NCBI RefSeq assembly: GCF_030323025.1 | Contig: NZ_CP097329.1 | Span: 3,768,001-3,832,000 of the forward strand | Length of the DNA stretch: 64,000 nucleotides | DNA from: Pseudanabaena mucicola str. Chao 1806 | Lineage (GTDB): Bacteria; Cyanobacteriota; Cyanobacteriia; Pseudanabaenales; Pseudanabaenaceae | Direction: 5' to 3' | In this document: one piece after another, positions 7,918-18,444 of the stretch | Layout: each line of letters starts with the position of its first letter | Position numbering within the stretch: position 1 is the first letter of the stretch | Translations under genes and position numbers: made by a program | The notes under the pieces: generated by a model | Told to the model about the DNA's origin: nothing | Databases searched by the model: none | Seen by the model: only the letters and a program-made list of their open reading frames with translations

Positions 7918-8961
7918 CTATAGAACTAATTTTCCTAGGCGATCGCACAATACCGTTTTAATATCAACTTTGAGATCTGTGTATTTTTGGATATAGGTGA
8001 TCGCCCTTTGCGTAATCTGATCAGTAATATATTGAAAAATTGGGTGATCGCAGCCATTTCTAACCAATAATTTATGAACTGCTTCGGCAGTAGACGATTG
8101 CTCGATAGCTTGAATAATCTCAATGGGTAAATTCTCATGGACTGCTGCTCTGACGAGAATGTCGATCCGTGCATCTGCTAAGTGACTGGAAGTATTAAAA
8201 ATTCCACCTGCGAGTTTGAGTAATTTGCCGTGATAACCAATTAGAGTGATAGAAGTTACTCCTAAGATTGCTGCTTCAACTAACATAGCTCCTATCCAGT
8301 TAGCGGTCTGGACTAATTGCGAAGTGGGAAATCCTAGATTTTGGGCGACTTGATAGCCATTTGCACCGATGTAAAAAGCGATCGCATGGGAGTTAGCCGC
8401 TTTTGTGCGTAAGTCTGCGCGAAATTCTTCGAGTTTATCCTCTACTGAGAGTGGTTTAGATATAGCGGAAGTTCCTAATAATGATAAACCGTCAAGAATT
8501 CCAAACGCGGCATTGGAAGTTCTTTTTGCTAGTGCTCGACCTTCAGGTAAAATAAAGCGAATTCTTGCAGTCATATTGGCTTCTAGCAAAGGGAATAAAT
8601 TAACTTCTGCTAAATCCCTTGCCAGTTGATAAATTGCAGGTTCACCACTAGCAGTTCTTCCTAACCCTTCACCAGCTTCGAGGATGATTCGCTGTTGCGA
8701 TGCTTCTATTAACGTCTCTAGTTGTACCCATGCCCAGATAGGTGTACCTGCGGTGAGATCAAGATTATCCCCTGGGTCACTAATTGCGATCGCAAGGGCA
8801 GTATTTTCACTAATGATTGCACTTTGCGTGATCGTCACTTCCCCACTCATAGATTCTAATAAATCAAGAGTTACCGAAGGTGTAGTTTCTTGGCGCAATG
8901 CGAGAATGGCGGCTTTAGCAGCAGCGATCGCAAAGACAGGGAGGGTGTAACCAGATTTCAT
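7918..8961 (-). CDS. cbiD: Cobalt-precorrin-5B C(1)-methyltransferase
   Basis: A 347-residue CbiD. In the anaerobic (early cobalt) corrin pathway it methylates C-1 of cobalt-precorrin-5B using S-adenosylmethionine. The N-terminus MKSGYTLPVFAIAAAKAA is the family signature, and ISDPGDNLDLTAG, GEGLGRTASGEPAI, LIGYHGKLLKLAGGIFNTSSHLADAR and LLSGTSAISKPLS-like segments follow in family order. Cobalt insertion before ring contraction is therefore the likely route. Three bases separate it from the upstream SpoIID-like gene, so the two are probably cotranscribed, with cobM following. Confidence 0.93.
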   Translation of the reverse strand: MKSGYTLPVFAIAAAKAAILALRQETTPSVTLDLLESMSGEVTITQSAIISENTALAIAISDPGDNLDLTAGTPIWAWVQLETLIEASQQRIILEAGEGLGRTASGEPAIYQLARDLAEVNLFPLLEANMTARIRFILPEGRALAKRTSNAAFGILDGLSLLGTSAISKPLSVEDKLEEFRADLRTKAANSHAIAFYIGANGYQVAQNLGFPTSQLVQTANWIGAMLVEAAILGVTSITLIGYHGKLLKLAGGIFNTSSHLADARIDILVRAAVHENLPIEIIQAIEQSSTAEAVHKLLVRNGCDHPIFQYITDQITQRAITYIQKYTDLKVDIKTVLCDRLGKLVL

Positions 8962-8964
8962 AGT

Positions 8965-10578
8965 TTATTGATAATAATCAGGACGTAATTTTTGTAATTG
9001 AGTATTGGTGTAATAGAAGTTGAGAATGCGATCGTAAGTAAATCCCATTCGGGCAAGATTATAGGAACCTGTCTGACTCATGCCGACACCATGTCCTAAT
9101 CCGCCGCCAATGAAGGTATAACCAGTTAAAACTTTCTCTTTGCCTTGTTCCTTATAGATTGGCTCTAGTCTAAAGAAGGTGCTATCAGGTGGATCAAAGG
9201 CATCAATGATTTCATCTTTTTTGACATAGATTTTACCTGTATCCGTAGTGACTTCCATTTCAAGTACGCGACCTGACGGAGCGCGCTTCGTTATTTGCAG
9301 TTGTTTAATCGCATTGAAATTAGTAGTAGTGTCACCTGAGAATCGCAAAAACTTTTTCAAGGATATTTGCAATTCATCCAGTGAGCCACTTTTACGCCAA
9401 CGAAGCGTCCGCCAACCAACTTCATTAAATCCTTCTTGGCGATCTAAAAATGCTTTTAAATTCTTATTGTCAGAGATATTTGCAGATCGCTGATTTTCAG
9501 GACGATTAGCGAGATCCAATACTGATTGGAGATAGGGACGGGGTGTGCCATCCCAGAGATCGTTATAGTTGGCGGTAATACCTCCCGTTGTTGAGGAATA
9601 GAGGGCATCGATCACCCGATTGTTGTAAGTCAATACTAAGCCTCTGGTATCGGCTACAGCGCGATCGGCGACTTCAGTGGTATTTTCTAACCCGCGATAA
9701 ACTTGGCATTGGGTATCGGCGCAAAGTTCATAGTCATCAGCTTTAAATCTTTGTAAACTGGCTAGAGCATAGGTTCTTGCCAAAATCGCTTGGGCTTGCA
9801 CCGCAGGATAGGGAGCGTTATAGCCAATTTCATGGGGAACGACTCCGCGCACATAGGTTTCTAATGGAACGTTATTAACAAGGGTGAAACTTTGATGGGC
9901 ATTGGGTTGGAGCTTGAGTGTACCAGCATAGGGGCGATTACTAATTTCTGCTTTACTCTCGCGCTGATAGCTAACTTCCACAATTCCCGAACTGCTGCTC
10001 ACATCAAGGCGATCACGATTATATTTAAAGTCGCCCACTGTCCATGAGGCGATCGCTTTTTGGGGCAGGATACGGCGATCAAGTTGGACGGTGAAATTAC
10101 CTTGCGATCGCAGGGTATAAAACAGCAAATAGCGCAATAGCATTGAATCATAGACATCTCGCTTTGCCCAGACCTGCCAGCGTCGCGGTTGAGCAATTTC
10201 CGTTTGTACTCCCTTCTCATTCCAATGAAAGGCACTGGCGGCAGCATTCTCGAAACTGCGATGGTTACTGAGGACTAACTTTTCTTCGAGGATAGGTTGG
10301 GTTAAGGGTTGTGAGGCAATTTCGATCACGAGGCGATCGCTGGTTAAGGTTTGGGTACTTTTGCCATCGGCTGACGGAAAAGTGAGGGTGAGTTTTCCGC
10401 CTGCTGGTGCTTTAATGGTGAGCCGATCCTGTGGTCGTTCTCCAAAACGCTGCACGATGCCAATCTTTAAAATCGGATTAATTTCAGCTTGAGCTTGTAC
10501 CAGTTCACCAGCAGTCAGCGTCAACGAACAAACAGTCACAATTACAGTTTGACGAATAATACCGAGATTTTTTAGCAT
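8965..10578 (-). CDS. SpoIID/LytB domain secreted protein
   Basis: A 537-residue exported protein with an N-terminal signal peptide (hydrophobic stretch about residues 8-24, then LVQAQAE). The SpoIID/LytB core spans about residues 225-530. It includes NVPLETYVRGVVPHEIG, AVQAQAILARTYAL, CADTQCQVYRG, TEVADRAVADTRGLVLTYNN, YSSTTGGITANY and the C-terminal GGGLGHGVGMSQTGSYNLARM. SpoIID enzymes are lytic transglycosylases that act on denuded peptidoglycan, so a periplasmic wall-remodelling role is likely. The N-terminal 200 residues are not recognised. It is the first gene of the run that continues into cbiD, with no clear functional link to cobalamin synthesis. Confidence 0.88.
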   Translation of the reverse strand: MLKNLGIIRQTVIVTVCSLTLTAGELVQAQAEINPILKIGIVQRFGERPQDRLTIKAPAGGKLTLTFPSADGKSTQTLTSDRLVIEIASQPLTQPILEEKLVLSNHRSFENAAASAFHWNEKGVQTEIAQPRRWQVWAKRDVYDSMLLRYLLFYTLRSQGNFTVQLDRRILPQKAIASWTVGDFKYNRDRLDVSSSSGIVEVSYQRESKAEISNRPYAGTLKLQPNAHQSFTLVNNVPLETYVRGVVPHEIGYNAPYPAVQAQAILARTYALASLQRFKADDYELCADTQCQVYRGLENTTEVADRAVADTRGLVLTYNNRVIDALYSSTTGGITANYNDLWDGTPRPYLQSVLDLANRPENQRSANISDNKNLKAFLDRQEGFNEVGWRTLRWRKSGSLDELQISLKKFLRFSGDTTTNFNAIKQLQITKRAPSGRVLEMEVTTDTGKIYVKKDEIIDAFDPPDSTFFRLEPIYKEQGKEKVLTGYTFIGGGLGHGVGMSQTGSYNLARMGFTYDRILNFYYTNTQLQKLRPDYYQ

Positions 10579-10625
10579 GTCAAGCTCAAAATGTCAGAAA
10601 CCTAGACATTTTACACCCACGCTAG

Positions 10626-10732
10626 TTATACCAAATAAAAAAATGGCGTAGCCATTTTTTTATTTCAAAACCCTTACTAGGTTTAGGTTTTAAATCAAAA
10701 AAGTGTAATAACACTTTTTTGATTTGGTATTA
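10626..10732. repeat. MITE-like element, family D (two hairpins)
   Basis: Terminal inverted repeats ttataccaaat / atttggtatta enclose two hairpins: aaaaaaatggc/gccattttttt and atcaaaaaagtg/cacttttttgat. The end sequence ttataccaaa recurs at 45636-45645 beside another hairpin. Confidence 0.75.
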
Positions 10733-10817
10733 CGCTTCTAGGTTTTTAGCGATCGCTTTTAAATCTGGAGGAAATTAGCTAGAGTGAATAGCAATCAAGC
10801 TCTATCACAATTTCTTA

Positions 10818-11717
10818 ATGCTGGAAGTCCTGCAATCAACCATTGATGGTATCGCTGTCGGCAGCATTATTGCCCTTGCCGCAGTTGGTTTAACGCTCAC
10901 CTATGGCATCTTGCGCCTTGCAAACTTCGCCCACGGCGACATTCTCACCCTTGGTGCATACCTTGCCTTTCTTGCCAATACTACCCTCAAACTTGATATT
11001 TGGTTATCGATCGCTTTGGGTAGTGGTATCTCCATCGCCATAGTCTTACTCTGCGAAAAAATTCTCTGGCAGCCATTACGTACTAAACGTGCTACGGCAA
11101 CCACGATGATGATTGTTTCCATTGGATTAGCACTGGTGATGCGTAATGTGATCGTTCTTGCTTGGGGCGCAAAACCACAGAAATATAATTTGCCAACTTT
11201 CCCCGCAATTGATGTATTCGGCTTAGCTATCACCCGCAATAAAATTGTGGTCATCATTGCCGCGATCGCTGTAATTGCAGGGCTGTACTATTTGCTCCAA
11301 AACACCAAAATTGGTAAAGCGATGCGAGCAGTTGCTGATAACCCTGAACTTGCCAAAGTTGCAGGTATTAATGTCAATGCTGTGATTGTATGGACATGGG
11401 TAATTGCGGGAGGCATGACCGCTTTTGGAGGCAGTATGTATGGACTGATTACCAACTTGCGTCCAAATATGGGTTGGTTCTTGATTTTGCCCATGTTCGC
11501 GGCGGTAATTTTGGGCGGTATTGGCAATCCCTATGGCGCGATCGCAGGTGCATTGATCGTCGGTATTTCCCAAGAGGTGGCAACGACCTGCCCCACCGCT
11601 TTAGGTGAATTGCAAAAATACTGTATTGGCACGGACTACAAACTAGGCGTAGGTCTAGTGATTATGATTCTAGTGTTACTTTTCAAGCCGCAAGGACTAT
11701 TTAAAGGAACGATTTAA
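10818..11717 (+). CDS. natD: Branched-chain/neutral amino-acid ABC permease, NatD/LivH type
   Basis: A 299-residue membrane subunit of a hydrophobic amino-acid ABC importer (LivH family). In cyanobacteria the matching protein is NatD of the N-I neutral amino-acid permease. Family landmarks are GSIIALAAVGLTLTYGILRLANFAHGD (residues 15-41), RATATTMMIVSIGLAL, and the EAA-like loop KIGKAMRAVADNPELAKVAGIN where the ATPase docks. It is followed by a strong terminator and stands alone. The probable partner permease and ATPase are at 27.9 and 29.2 kb, consistent with the scattered nat genes of cyanobacteria. A branched-chain or urea specificity cannot be excluded. Confidence 0.85.
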   Translation: MLEVLQSTIDGIAVGSIIALAAVGLTLTYGILRLANFAHGDILTLGAYLAFLANTTLKLDIWLSIALGSGISIAIVLLCEKILWQPLRTKRATATTMMIVSIGLALVMRNVIVLAWGAKPQKYNLPTFPAIDVFGLAITRNKIVVIIAAIAVIAGLYYLLQNTKIGKAMRAVADNPELAKVAGINVNAVIVWTWVIAGGMTAFGGSMYGLITNLRPNMGWFLILPMFAAVILGGIGNPYGAIAGALIVGISQEVATTCPTALGELQKYCIGTDYKLGVGLVIMILVLLFKPQGLFKGTI

Positions 11718-11729
11718 AAACTGTTTTAG

Positions 11730-11769
11730 ATAGTTTAGGCGGCACTTCGCGCCGCCTAAACTATTTTTA
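11730..11769 (+). terminator. Terminator of natD
   Basis: Stem atagtttaggcggc / gccgcctaaactat followed by ttttat. It also abuts the stop codon of the convergent gene. Confidence 0.85.
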
Positions 11770-12477
11770 TCTTCCTAAAGCACTAAATAACTCTTGTAAA
11801 CGACCTAAAAAAGAACCTGTCTTCTGTCCAGTTTTCTGACGGAAGATGCGATCGATATCGTCACTAGAAGGACGCTGTTCTACTTCCGAAAGAAATTGCA
11901 TTCCCTCTTCAGTATTCACCCACACCTGCCATGTTTGCGGATAGCAACGCCATAATGCGCCAAGCTCTAGAGGCTTAATGTAGTAAGCAGTCTCGAAAGT
12001 ACTTAAAAAGCGATCTCGTAGTCGTCTTGCAGAAAGTCCCAAACCGACCTCACTATTTTCAAGACGAGGATTGAGCATCACAAAGGGGCGATCGCCTGCT
12101 AGTTGCACCAATTTCTCAACCTGATCAACTTCAACGGAACTGGGTTCTACCAATAAAAAAGCTTTATCTTCTTCACGAATCGCCCTACGACCTTCATTGA
12201 CTCCACGTACTGACACATCAAGATCTATCCATTCACGTTTTGCTAATGCGGCTGCTCCTGCATCAGAAAAAATTGCGTGCCATGCATTGCCATAACACTC
12301 ATTAAAACTACGGGCAAACTCATAGGCGATCGGCATCGATTTCAGCTCAGGAAAGCGCAAATCTACAAGAATACGTGTAGCTCCATCCGCGATCGCCTGA
12401 TATGTAGCAGCGATCGCCTGCTCAGTCGTATCTTCTAAATTATTCGGAAGTAAAACGGATTCAGTTGATTGAGTCAT
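11767..12477 (-). CDS. DUF1995 domain protein (LPA3-like)
   Basis: A 236-residue soluble protein of the DUF1995 family, found in cyanobacteria and chloroplasts. The plant relatives (LPA3 type) take part in photosystem II assembly, so a thylakoid biogenesis role is a family inference. Visible family features are LPNNLEDTTEQAIAATYQAI at the N-terminus, RILVDLRFPEL, and a Rossmann-like alternation through IFSDAGAAALAK, FLLVEPSSVEVD and RPFVMLNPRLE. The C-terminus (GSFLGRLQELFSALG) is short and amphipathic. No transmembrane segment. It is convergent with natD and monocistronic. Confidence 0.8.
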   Translation of the reverse strand: MTQSTESVLLPNNLEDTTEQAIAATYQAIADGATRILVDLRFPELKSMPIAYEFARSFNECYGNAWHAIFSDAGAAALAKREWIDLDVSVRGVNEGRRAIREEDKAFLLVEPSSVEVDQVEKLVQLAGDRPFVMLNPRLENSEVGLGLSARRLRDRFLSTFETAYYIKPLELGALWRCYPQTWQVWVNTEEGMQFLSEVEQRPSSDDIDRIFRQKTGQKTGSFLGRLQELFSALGR

Positions 12478-12515
12478 ATTAAATAAATTGTTTTTAGATT
12501 ATTGATTTTTTAGAT

Positions 12516-12608
12516 TACAGTCCGTTGATGCAGAAGATTTTTTGAAAGATTTGCTCCGCACATCTTTCAAAAAATCTTCTGGGTTTTAAGTCAGCGTACG
12601 GCACTGTA
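12516..12608. repeat. MITE-like hairpin element, family B
   Basis: Terminal inverted repeats tacagtccgt / acggcactgta; core hairpin agaagattttttgaaagat / atctttcaaaaaatcttct; family tail gggttttaagtcagcgta. This copy shows both ends of the family best. Confidence 0.8.
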
Positions 12609-12654
12609 TTGATAATGATGCAATACACTTTGACTGTTACATCATTAAAAAACA

Positions 12655-12689
12655 AAAAAGAGGGGGACGCTTAGCGTCCCCCTCTTTTT
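12655..12689 (-). terminator. Terminator of groESL
   Basis: aaaaagagggggacgc pairs with gcgtccccctcttttt over a 3-base loop, with a T-rich stretch following on the minus strand. Lies about 12 bases past the groEL stop. Confidence 0.9.
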
Positions 12690-12700
12690 GTGAATGGCAA

Positions 12701-14486
<1,786 letters not shown>

Positions 14487-14798
14487 TTATTCAACGATCG
14501 CAAGAATATCTCTTTCTGCAAGCAGCAAATAATCTACGCTGTCAATTTTGACTTCAGTGCCTGCATACTTGGAGTACAGGACTTTATCGCCTGCCTTGAC
14601 CTCTAACGCAACGCGAGCCCCTTTGTCGTTGCGAACTCCAGGACCAACGGCAGTTACTTCACCGATTTGCGGCTTTTCTTGGGCTGTGTCTGGCAAGAAA
14701 ATACCACCTACAGTTTTTTCTTCTTTAGTTGCTACTTTTACCAATAGGCGATCGCCTAGGGGTTGCAATGTACCAGTGTTTAGGGTTAACGATGCCAC
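14487..14798 (-). CDS. groES: Co-chaperonin GroES
   Basis: A 103-residue GroES that caps the GroEL ring. The family start [11 protein letters not shown] (residues 11-21), the mobile loop region [18 protein letters not shown] (about 26-43) with its IFLP GroEL-binding tip, and the ending [11 protein letters not shown] are all present. First gene of the groESL operon, about 96 bases downstream of the CIRCE operator, so HrcA-controlled heat induction is expected. Confidence 0.98.
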   Translation of the reverse strand: MASLTLNTGTLQPLGDRLLVKVATKEEKTVGGIFLPDTAQEKPQIGEVTAVGPGVRNDKGARVALEVKAGDKVLYSKYAGTEVKIDSVDYLLLAERDILAIVE

Positions 14799-14894
14799 TA
14801 TAGCTATACCTCCATAAAAATCTAATCAGTGTGGACTTTGCAGGTTGTGACTTACGGTGGAAATTTGTCTTGCCTTAGTCACACATTGGGTGCT

Positions 14895-14921
14895 TTAGCA
14901 CTCTGTCTCACTGAGTGCTAA
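14895..14921 (-). promoter_or_regulatory. CIRCE operator (HrcA site) of groESL
   Basis: A perfect match to the CIRCE consensus: ttagcactc, nine bases, gagtgctaa. HrcA binds it and blocks transcription of groESL at normal temperature. A tatatt on the minus strand directly upstream could be the -10 box. Confidence 0.95.
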
Positions 14922-15033
14922 TATACTGCGAAAAGAGTAAGTAACTAGATCGGCTTACCGTACAAACTCAAGAAGCGATTTTTGGGTCGCGGCTTACTGT
15001 ACAAACTAAAAATCGGCACTCGATCAACCTTTG

Positions 15034-15516
15034 CTATTCAGGTAGATATTCTTCATCGGTGACTTGATCGGGTGTAAATGGTGATGCTGCGGGAAAAGTC
15101 TGGCTTGGTAGTCCTGTTTCGATCGCAGCAAGTTTTTTGGCATCTAGATAAACATCAGCAAACTCTTGCAAAAAATGTCTCTTGAGGCTAGGACTATTTT
15201 TGAAAGCTTTGCGGATTCTCTGACGATGTTCAGTTAGGGTATATAGCCAACTATTAGAGCGTTTTTCGGGTTGGTATTTGTATTTGAGTAAATGCATGAG
15301 GATAACTTTTAAATTGCTCTCTAGAGCTTGTTTTTGACTATTACCCATGTCTTCAATTTCTTCAAGCAAATTCTCCAAGTCCAAATCTCTAAGGTTGCCT
15401 TGACGCAGCAATACCAATGCTTGCTCTATCCATAGACAAAAGTCATCTTCATAGAGATCATGATGGGATTTGATTTGCGTTTTGTCTATTTGCGTTTTGT
15501 CTGATGCGATCGCCAT
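15034..15516 (-). CDS. DUF29 family protein
   Basis: A 160-residue protein of the DUF29 family, common and multicopy in cyanobacteria, function unknown. The family pattern is clear: HDLYEDDFCLWIEQALVLLRQG, LDLENLLEEIEDMGNSQKQALESNLKVILMHLLKYKYQPEKRSNSW, then a helical tail. I chose ATG 15514-15516 because a longer frame (from 15597) would run far into the gene upstream, and the family begins shortly before this point. It follows fau by 17 bases on the same strand and may be cotranscribed with it. Confidence 0.85.
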   Translation of the reverse strand: MAIASDKTQIDKTQIKSHHDLYEDDFCLWIEQALVLLRQGNLRDLDLENLLEEIEDMGNSQKQALESNLKVILMHLLKYKYQPEKRSNSWLYTLTEHRQRIRKAFKNSPSLKRHFLQEFADVYLDAKKLAAIETGLPSQTFPAASPFTPDQVTDEEYLPE

Positions 15517-15533
15517 ATTTACCCAGTTGAACG

Positions 15534-16136
15534 CTAACGTAATCCTAGCATTAAGGCTTTGGAGTCGGTAAAGATCGCATCTAATGGTATATCCCAAGGA
15601 TCATGGGGTAATTCATCTACATAAAACTCATCGAAAATAATGCCTACCTTCAATCCTGTGGAGTGAGGCAACCAACGATCATAAAAGCCGCCGCCGTAGC
15701 CTAAGCGATAGCCCAAGCGATCGCCAGCTACCGCAGGGATCAAGATTAGATCAATATTTGCTAAATCTATCAGTGGTAAATCAGGATGCGGCTCAAGGAT
15801 ATTAAAAGCTCCTAATTGCATCTGGTTAGAGAAATCAGCGATCGCTACTTGATGCCACACCATATCTTTTTCGAGACAACGCGCAAATCCCCAATTCTTT
15901 TTCGGGAAGCTTTGCCACAGTGGACTCAAATCTGGTTCTTGCCGAAAACTAGTAAAGGCTAAGACATTTTGTGCTTGTCGGAATGTTTGCCAGTTGTTAA
16001 GGCGATCGCATAGTGCTAGGCTTTTTTGCTGCCAAACTTCATGGGGGATGTGGCGACGTTTAGTAAGTAAGTCTTTTCGGAGCCGTCGTTTGATTTGGTG
16101 CTTGTCTTGCTGAGTATCTGTAATCGATTCAATCAC
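15534..16136 (-). CDS. fau: 5-formyltetrahydrofolate cyclo-ligase
   Basis: A 200-residue member of the YgfA/MTHFS family, which converts 5-formyl-THF to 5,10-methenyl-THF with ATP and so recovers folate from a storage form. The N-terminal KRRLRKDLLTKRR supplies the basic phosphate-binding stretch, and the catalytic glycine-rich loop LGYRLGYGGGFYDRWL is near residues 140-155, with IPAVAGDRLGYRLG before it. Normal length. In many bacteria this gene is linked to 6S RNA (ssrS); I see no 6S candidate here. The DUF29 gene follows closely. Confidence 0.92.
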   Translation of the reverse strand: MIESITDTQQDKHQIKRRLRKDLLTKRRHIPHEVWQQKSLALCDRLNNWQTFRQAQNVLAFTSFRQEPDLSPLWQSFPKKNWGFARCLEKDMVWHQVAIADFSNQMQLGAFNILEPHPDLPLIDLANIDLILIPAVAGDRLGYRLGYGGGFYDRWLPHSTGLKVGIIFDEFYVDELPHDPWDIPLDAIFTDSKALMLGLR

Positions 16137-16190
16137 TCTATCGTAACTTGCATATAAATAAAAATTAGGGACGCAGAGCGCCCCATTCGT

Positions 16191-16745
16191 CTATGTAATT
16201 CCTACAATTGCTTTTTTGTAGGCAGGGCGATCGCTAATGCGTTTGACATAGGCATCGATCGCGGGATAATCGGCATAGGATAGTTTCAACATCAAAATTC
16301 CATAGCCCAGAATTGAACCAACTGCCACATCCGCAACAGAGAAATTATCACCTGTGAGATAATGTTTGTTTTCGAGAACTTTATTTAAAGCACTGAGCAG
16401 GCGAGGAGTTTCCTTTTCACGGCTTTCGGCAACAAACAAGCCAGTGCCAAGGGTGGCATTAGCAAACAACACCCATTGAGAGGCGATCGCTCTTTCCTGT
16501 AAAGTTTTCACCTGTTCATATTTATCGGCGAGATAGAGCAAAATTGCACCCGATTCCCATAATTGAAAATCACCATCAGCGATCGCAGGAACTTTGCCGA
16601 AGGGATTAATTTGCAAAAAGTCAGGTTGTAAGTGCTCACCTGCTTGCATATCGAGAAGTTGGAATTCATAGGGAGCTTGAATTTCTTCTAAATACCATTT
16701 TACAATTGAAGCTCGACTTCTCGCGCCACCATAGAGTTTAGTCAT
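16191..16745 (-). CDS. Glutathione S-transferase family protein
   Basis: A 184-residue soluble GST. The N-terminal thioredoxin-fold domain (about 1-75) has the glutathione-binding segments NPFGKVPAIADGDFQLWESGAILLYLADKY, with the cis-proline VPA and the ES pair. The helical C-terminal domain (about 85-184) holds LTGDNFSVADVAVGSIL, the N-capping box of the fold. The possible catalytic residue near SRAS at positions 9-12 is consistent with a Ser-type enzyme, but the class is uncertain. Substrate unknown; detoxification or redox function is a family inference. The 50-base gap to fau holds no feature. Confidence 0.9.
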   Translation of the reverse strand: MTKLYGGARSRASIVKWYLEEIQAPYEFQLLDMQAGEHLQPDFLQINPFGKVPAIADGDFQLWESGAILLYLADKYEQVKTLQERAIASQWVLFANATLGTGLFVAESREKETPRLLSALNKVLENKHYLTGDNFSVADVAVGSILGYGILMLKLSYADYPAIDAYVKRISDRPAYKKAIVGIT

Positions 16746-16790
16746 AATATGGGAATTGAATATAGAAATGTAATTGTGCGGTCAATATTA

Positions 16791-18224
16791 CTACAGATTG
16801 CGTAGAGGTGTTTCCTGCCCGTAGATAAACTTACGCTCTAACTTATTGCAGATGAACCACACAATGATCGCAATGATCGCAACAGTAGAACCGAGCGCAA
16901 TCGTTAAGAGGGTAGCAGTGAGGAAATAGCTAATTAAGGGGGTAACTGTCCATGCGATCGCCGCAGTGATGATGCTTGCGGTTTTGAGCGATCGCACAGT
17001 TCGCAAAGCCTGACGACAACTGGCACATTTAGAAGTATGGGAATGATAACGCTCTAACAAAACTTCCTTTGCAATGGGGGAAGTTAACCTTTGTCCTACA
17101 AATGGATCAGCTTCATAGCGATTCAACCATTTCCGTAGTTCTGAAACATAAGCATCAGCAGATGTTGGTAAATAGCAAGCCTTAGCGTAATTATCGCTAT
17201 TTTCGGGTTGAGCAAGCGCTTGCTCTAGATAACGTTCTTGATAATGCAAAAAGATTTGATCATCTTCCAGAATGCCATTCTGTCCAATATGGGAATACCA
17301 ACGGGGTGTAATACTGATAAAAAATCTGGGAATAGCAGAATTGAATTGGAAAGGGAAGCGGGCAAACATCCGACATTCACCTTTGCGGGTGGGAGTAGCA
17401 TAAACCACTGTCATCGTTCTGCCAAATTGCTTGGAAGTGAGGTCATGCCACATTAATGAAGGTGCAATAAAAGTCGTATCCTGTTTTCCTAATTTGCCAC
17501 GTCGAGGACCTTCTGCCCAAGTACCATTAAAGCCATGTTTATGAGTTTCTAGCACTTCTAAAAACATGGGAGATGCATTAGCCCGATTGCCCACTGATTT
17601 ATGATGCGTAAAGGGGAGATGACTAGCATCAAGAACATTTTCTAAAAGGGTAATTGCATCGTAGGGAAGATCCCGAAAAGTACCAAATAGAGTCCATTTC
17701 TCTGGCTCAGATTCAAGTGGATCGATGATAGGGATTTTGACATTGGGGGCATTTTCAGGTTTGCCAGCATAAATGAAGAGCATTCCCTGACGTTCTGCGG
17801 TAGGAAGTGACTTCACACAAGCACGTTTTGATCTGTGGGCATCGCCACTTTCTGGCTGTTGAGGAATGCGATCGCAACTGCCATCTCCCTTAAATGCCCA
17901 ACCATGATAGGGACATTCGAGTAAACCATCCTCAGCAATTCTCCCTTCCGATAGCGGGACGAGGCGATGGGGACAGCGATCGTCAAAGGCTTTCCATGAT
18001 TGACTCTGACCATCCCACCAAATTACAAGATCTCGTTCCAGTAAGGTAAATTTGTGCGGTTTCTTTTTATCTAAATCTTCTATATAAAAGACGGGATACC
18101 ATACCTCTTGCCAATCAAAACGATGAGGATTTATTCCTCCCGCAGGCAGGATTTGTAACTGTGAATCGTTAGCTTTGGTATTTAAAGAGTGAAGTTCATC
18201 TTCCAGTAGGGTATTTGCAGTCAT
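16791..18224 (-). CDS. Rieske non-heme iron oxygenase, PaO/Tic55/Ptc52 type
   Basis: A 477-residue oxygenase of the plastid-type family of pheophorbide a oxygenase, Ptc52, Tic55 and Lls1. The Rieske motif CPHRLVPL...CPYHG (about residues 82-104) binds a 2Fe-2S cluster. The mononuclear iron site is LLENVLDASHLPFTHHKS (about 193-210). Near the C-terminus a CASC pair (TSKCASCRQAL) matches the redox CxxC of this family, followed by two transmembrane helices that anchor it. A role in chlorophyll metabolism or redox control at the thylakoid is a family inference; the exact substrate cannot be read. Monocistronic and divergent from the ABC-F gene. Confidence 0.88.
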   Translation of the reverse strand: MTANTLLEDELHSLNTKANDSQLQILPAGGINPHRFDWQEVWYPVFYIEDLDKKKPHKFTLLERDLVIWWDGQSQSWKAFDDRCPHRLVPLSEGRIAEDGLLECPYHGWAFKGDGSCDRIPQQPESGDAHRSKRACVKSLPTAERQGMLFIYAGKPENAPNVKIPIIDPLESEPEKWTLFGTFRDLPYDAITLLENVLDASHLPFTHHKSVGNRANASPMFLEVLETHKHGFNGTWAEGPRRGKLGKQDTTFIAPSLMWHDLTSKQFGRTMTVVYATPTRKGECRMFARFPFQFNSAIPRFFISITPRWYSHIGQNGILEDDQIFLHYQERYLEQALAQPENSDNYAKACYLPTSADAYVSELRKWLNRYEADPFVGQRLTSPIAKEVLLERYHSHTSKCASCRQALRTVRSLKTASIITAAIAWTVTPLISYFLTATLLTIALGSTVAIIAIIVWFICNKLERKFIYGQETPLRNL

Positions 18225-18320
18225 GGGTATAGCTCTAGACCTGTCAAGTTGTAAAGCGCGAATTGTAAAGTTATGTATAGTTTAGCCTGCGATCGCCTAA
18301 AGCTGTATCTTCACTAATAT

Positions 18321-18355
18321 AGAAGAGTGGCGACGGAAATCGTCGCCACTCTTCT
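18321..18355. repeat. Perfect 15-bp hairpin in the Rieske/ABC-F intergenic region
   Basis: agaagagtggcgacg pairs exactly with cgtcgccactcttct over a gaaat loop. It lies between two divergent genes, so it is not a terminator for either. Probably another small mobile hairpin. Confidence 0.6.
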
Positions 18356-18444
18356 TCTAGGCTTTATTTGTACGAGATGATGCGTTTGTTACAAAAAAAT
18401 GATAATCTTAATAAAAAGTTAAGTTTTGTTGCTCCCCCAATCCT

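Noticed and set aside
10579-10817. Cobalamin riboswitch near cbiD/cobM
   Set aside because: The DNA upstream of the cobalamin run and its internal gap shows only simple hairpins and a MITE; no B12-box-like segment was seen.
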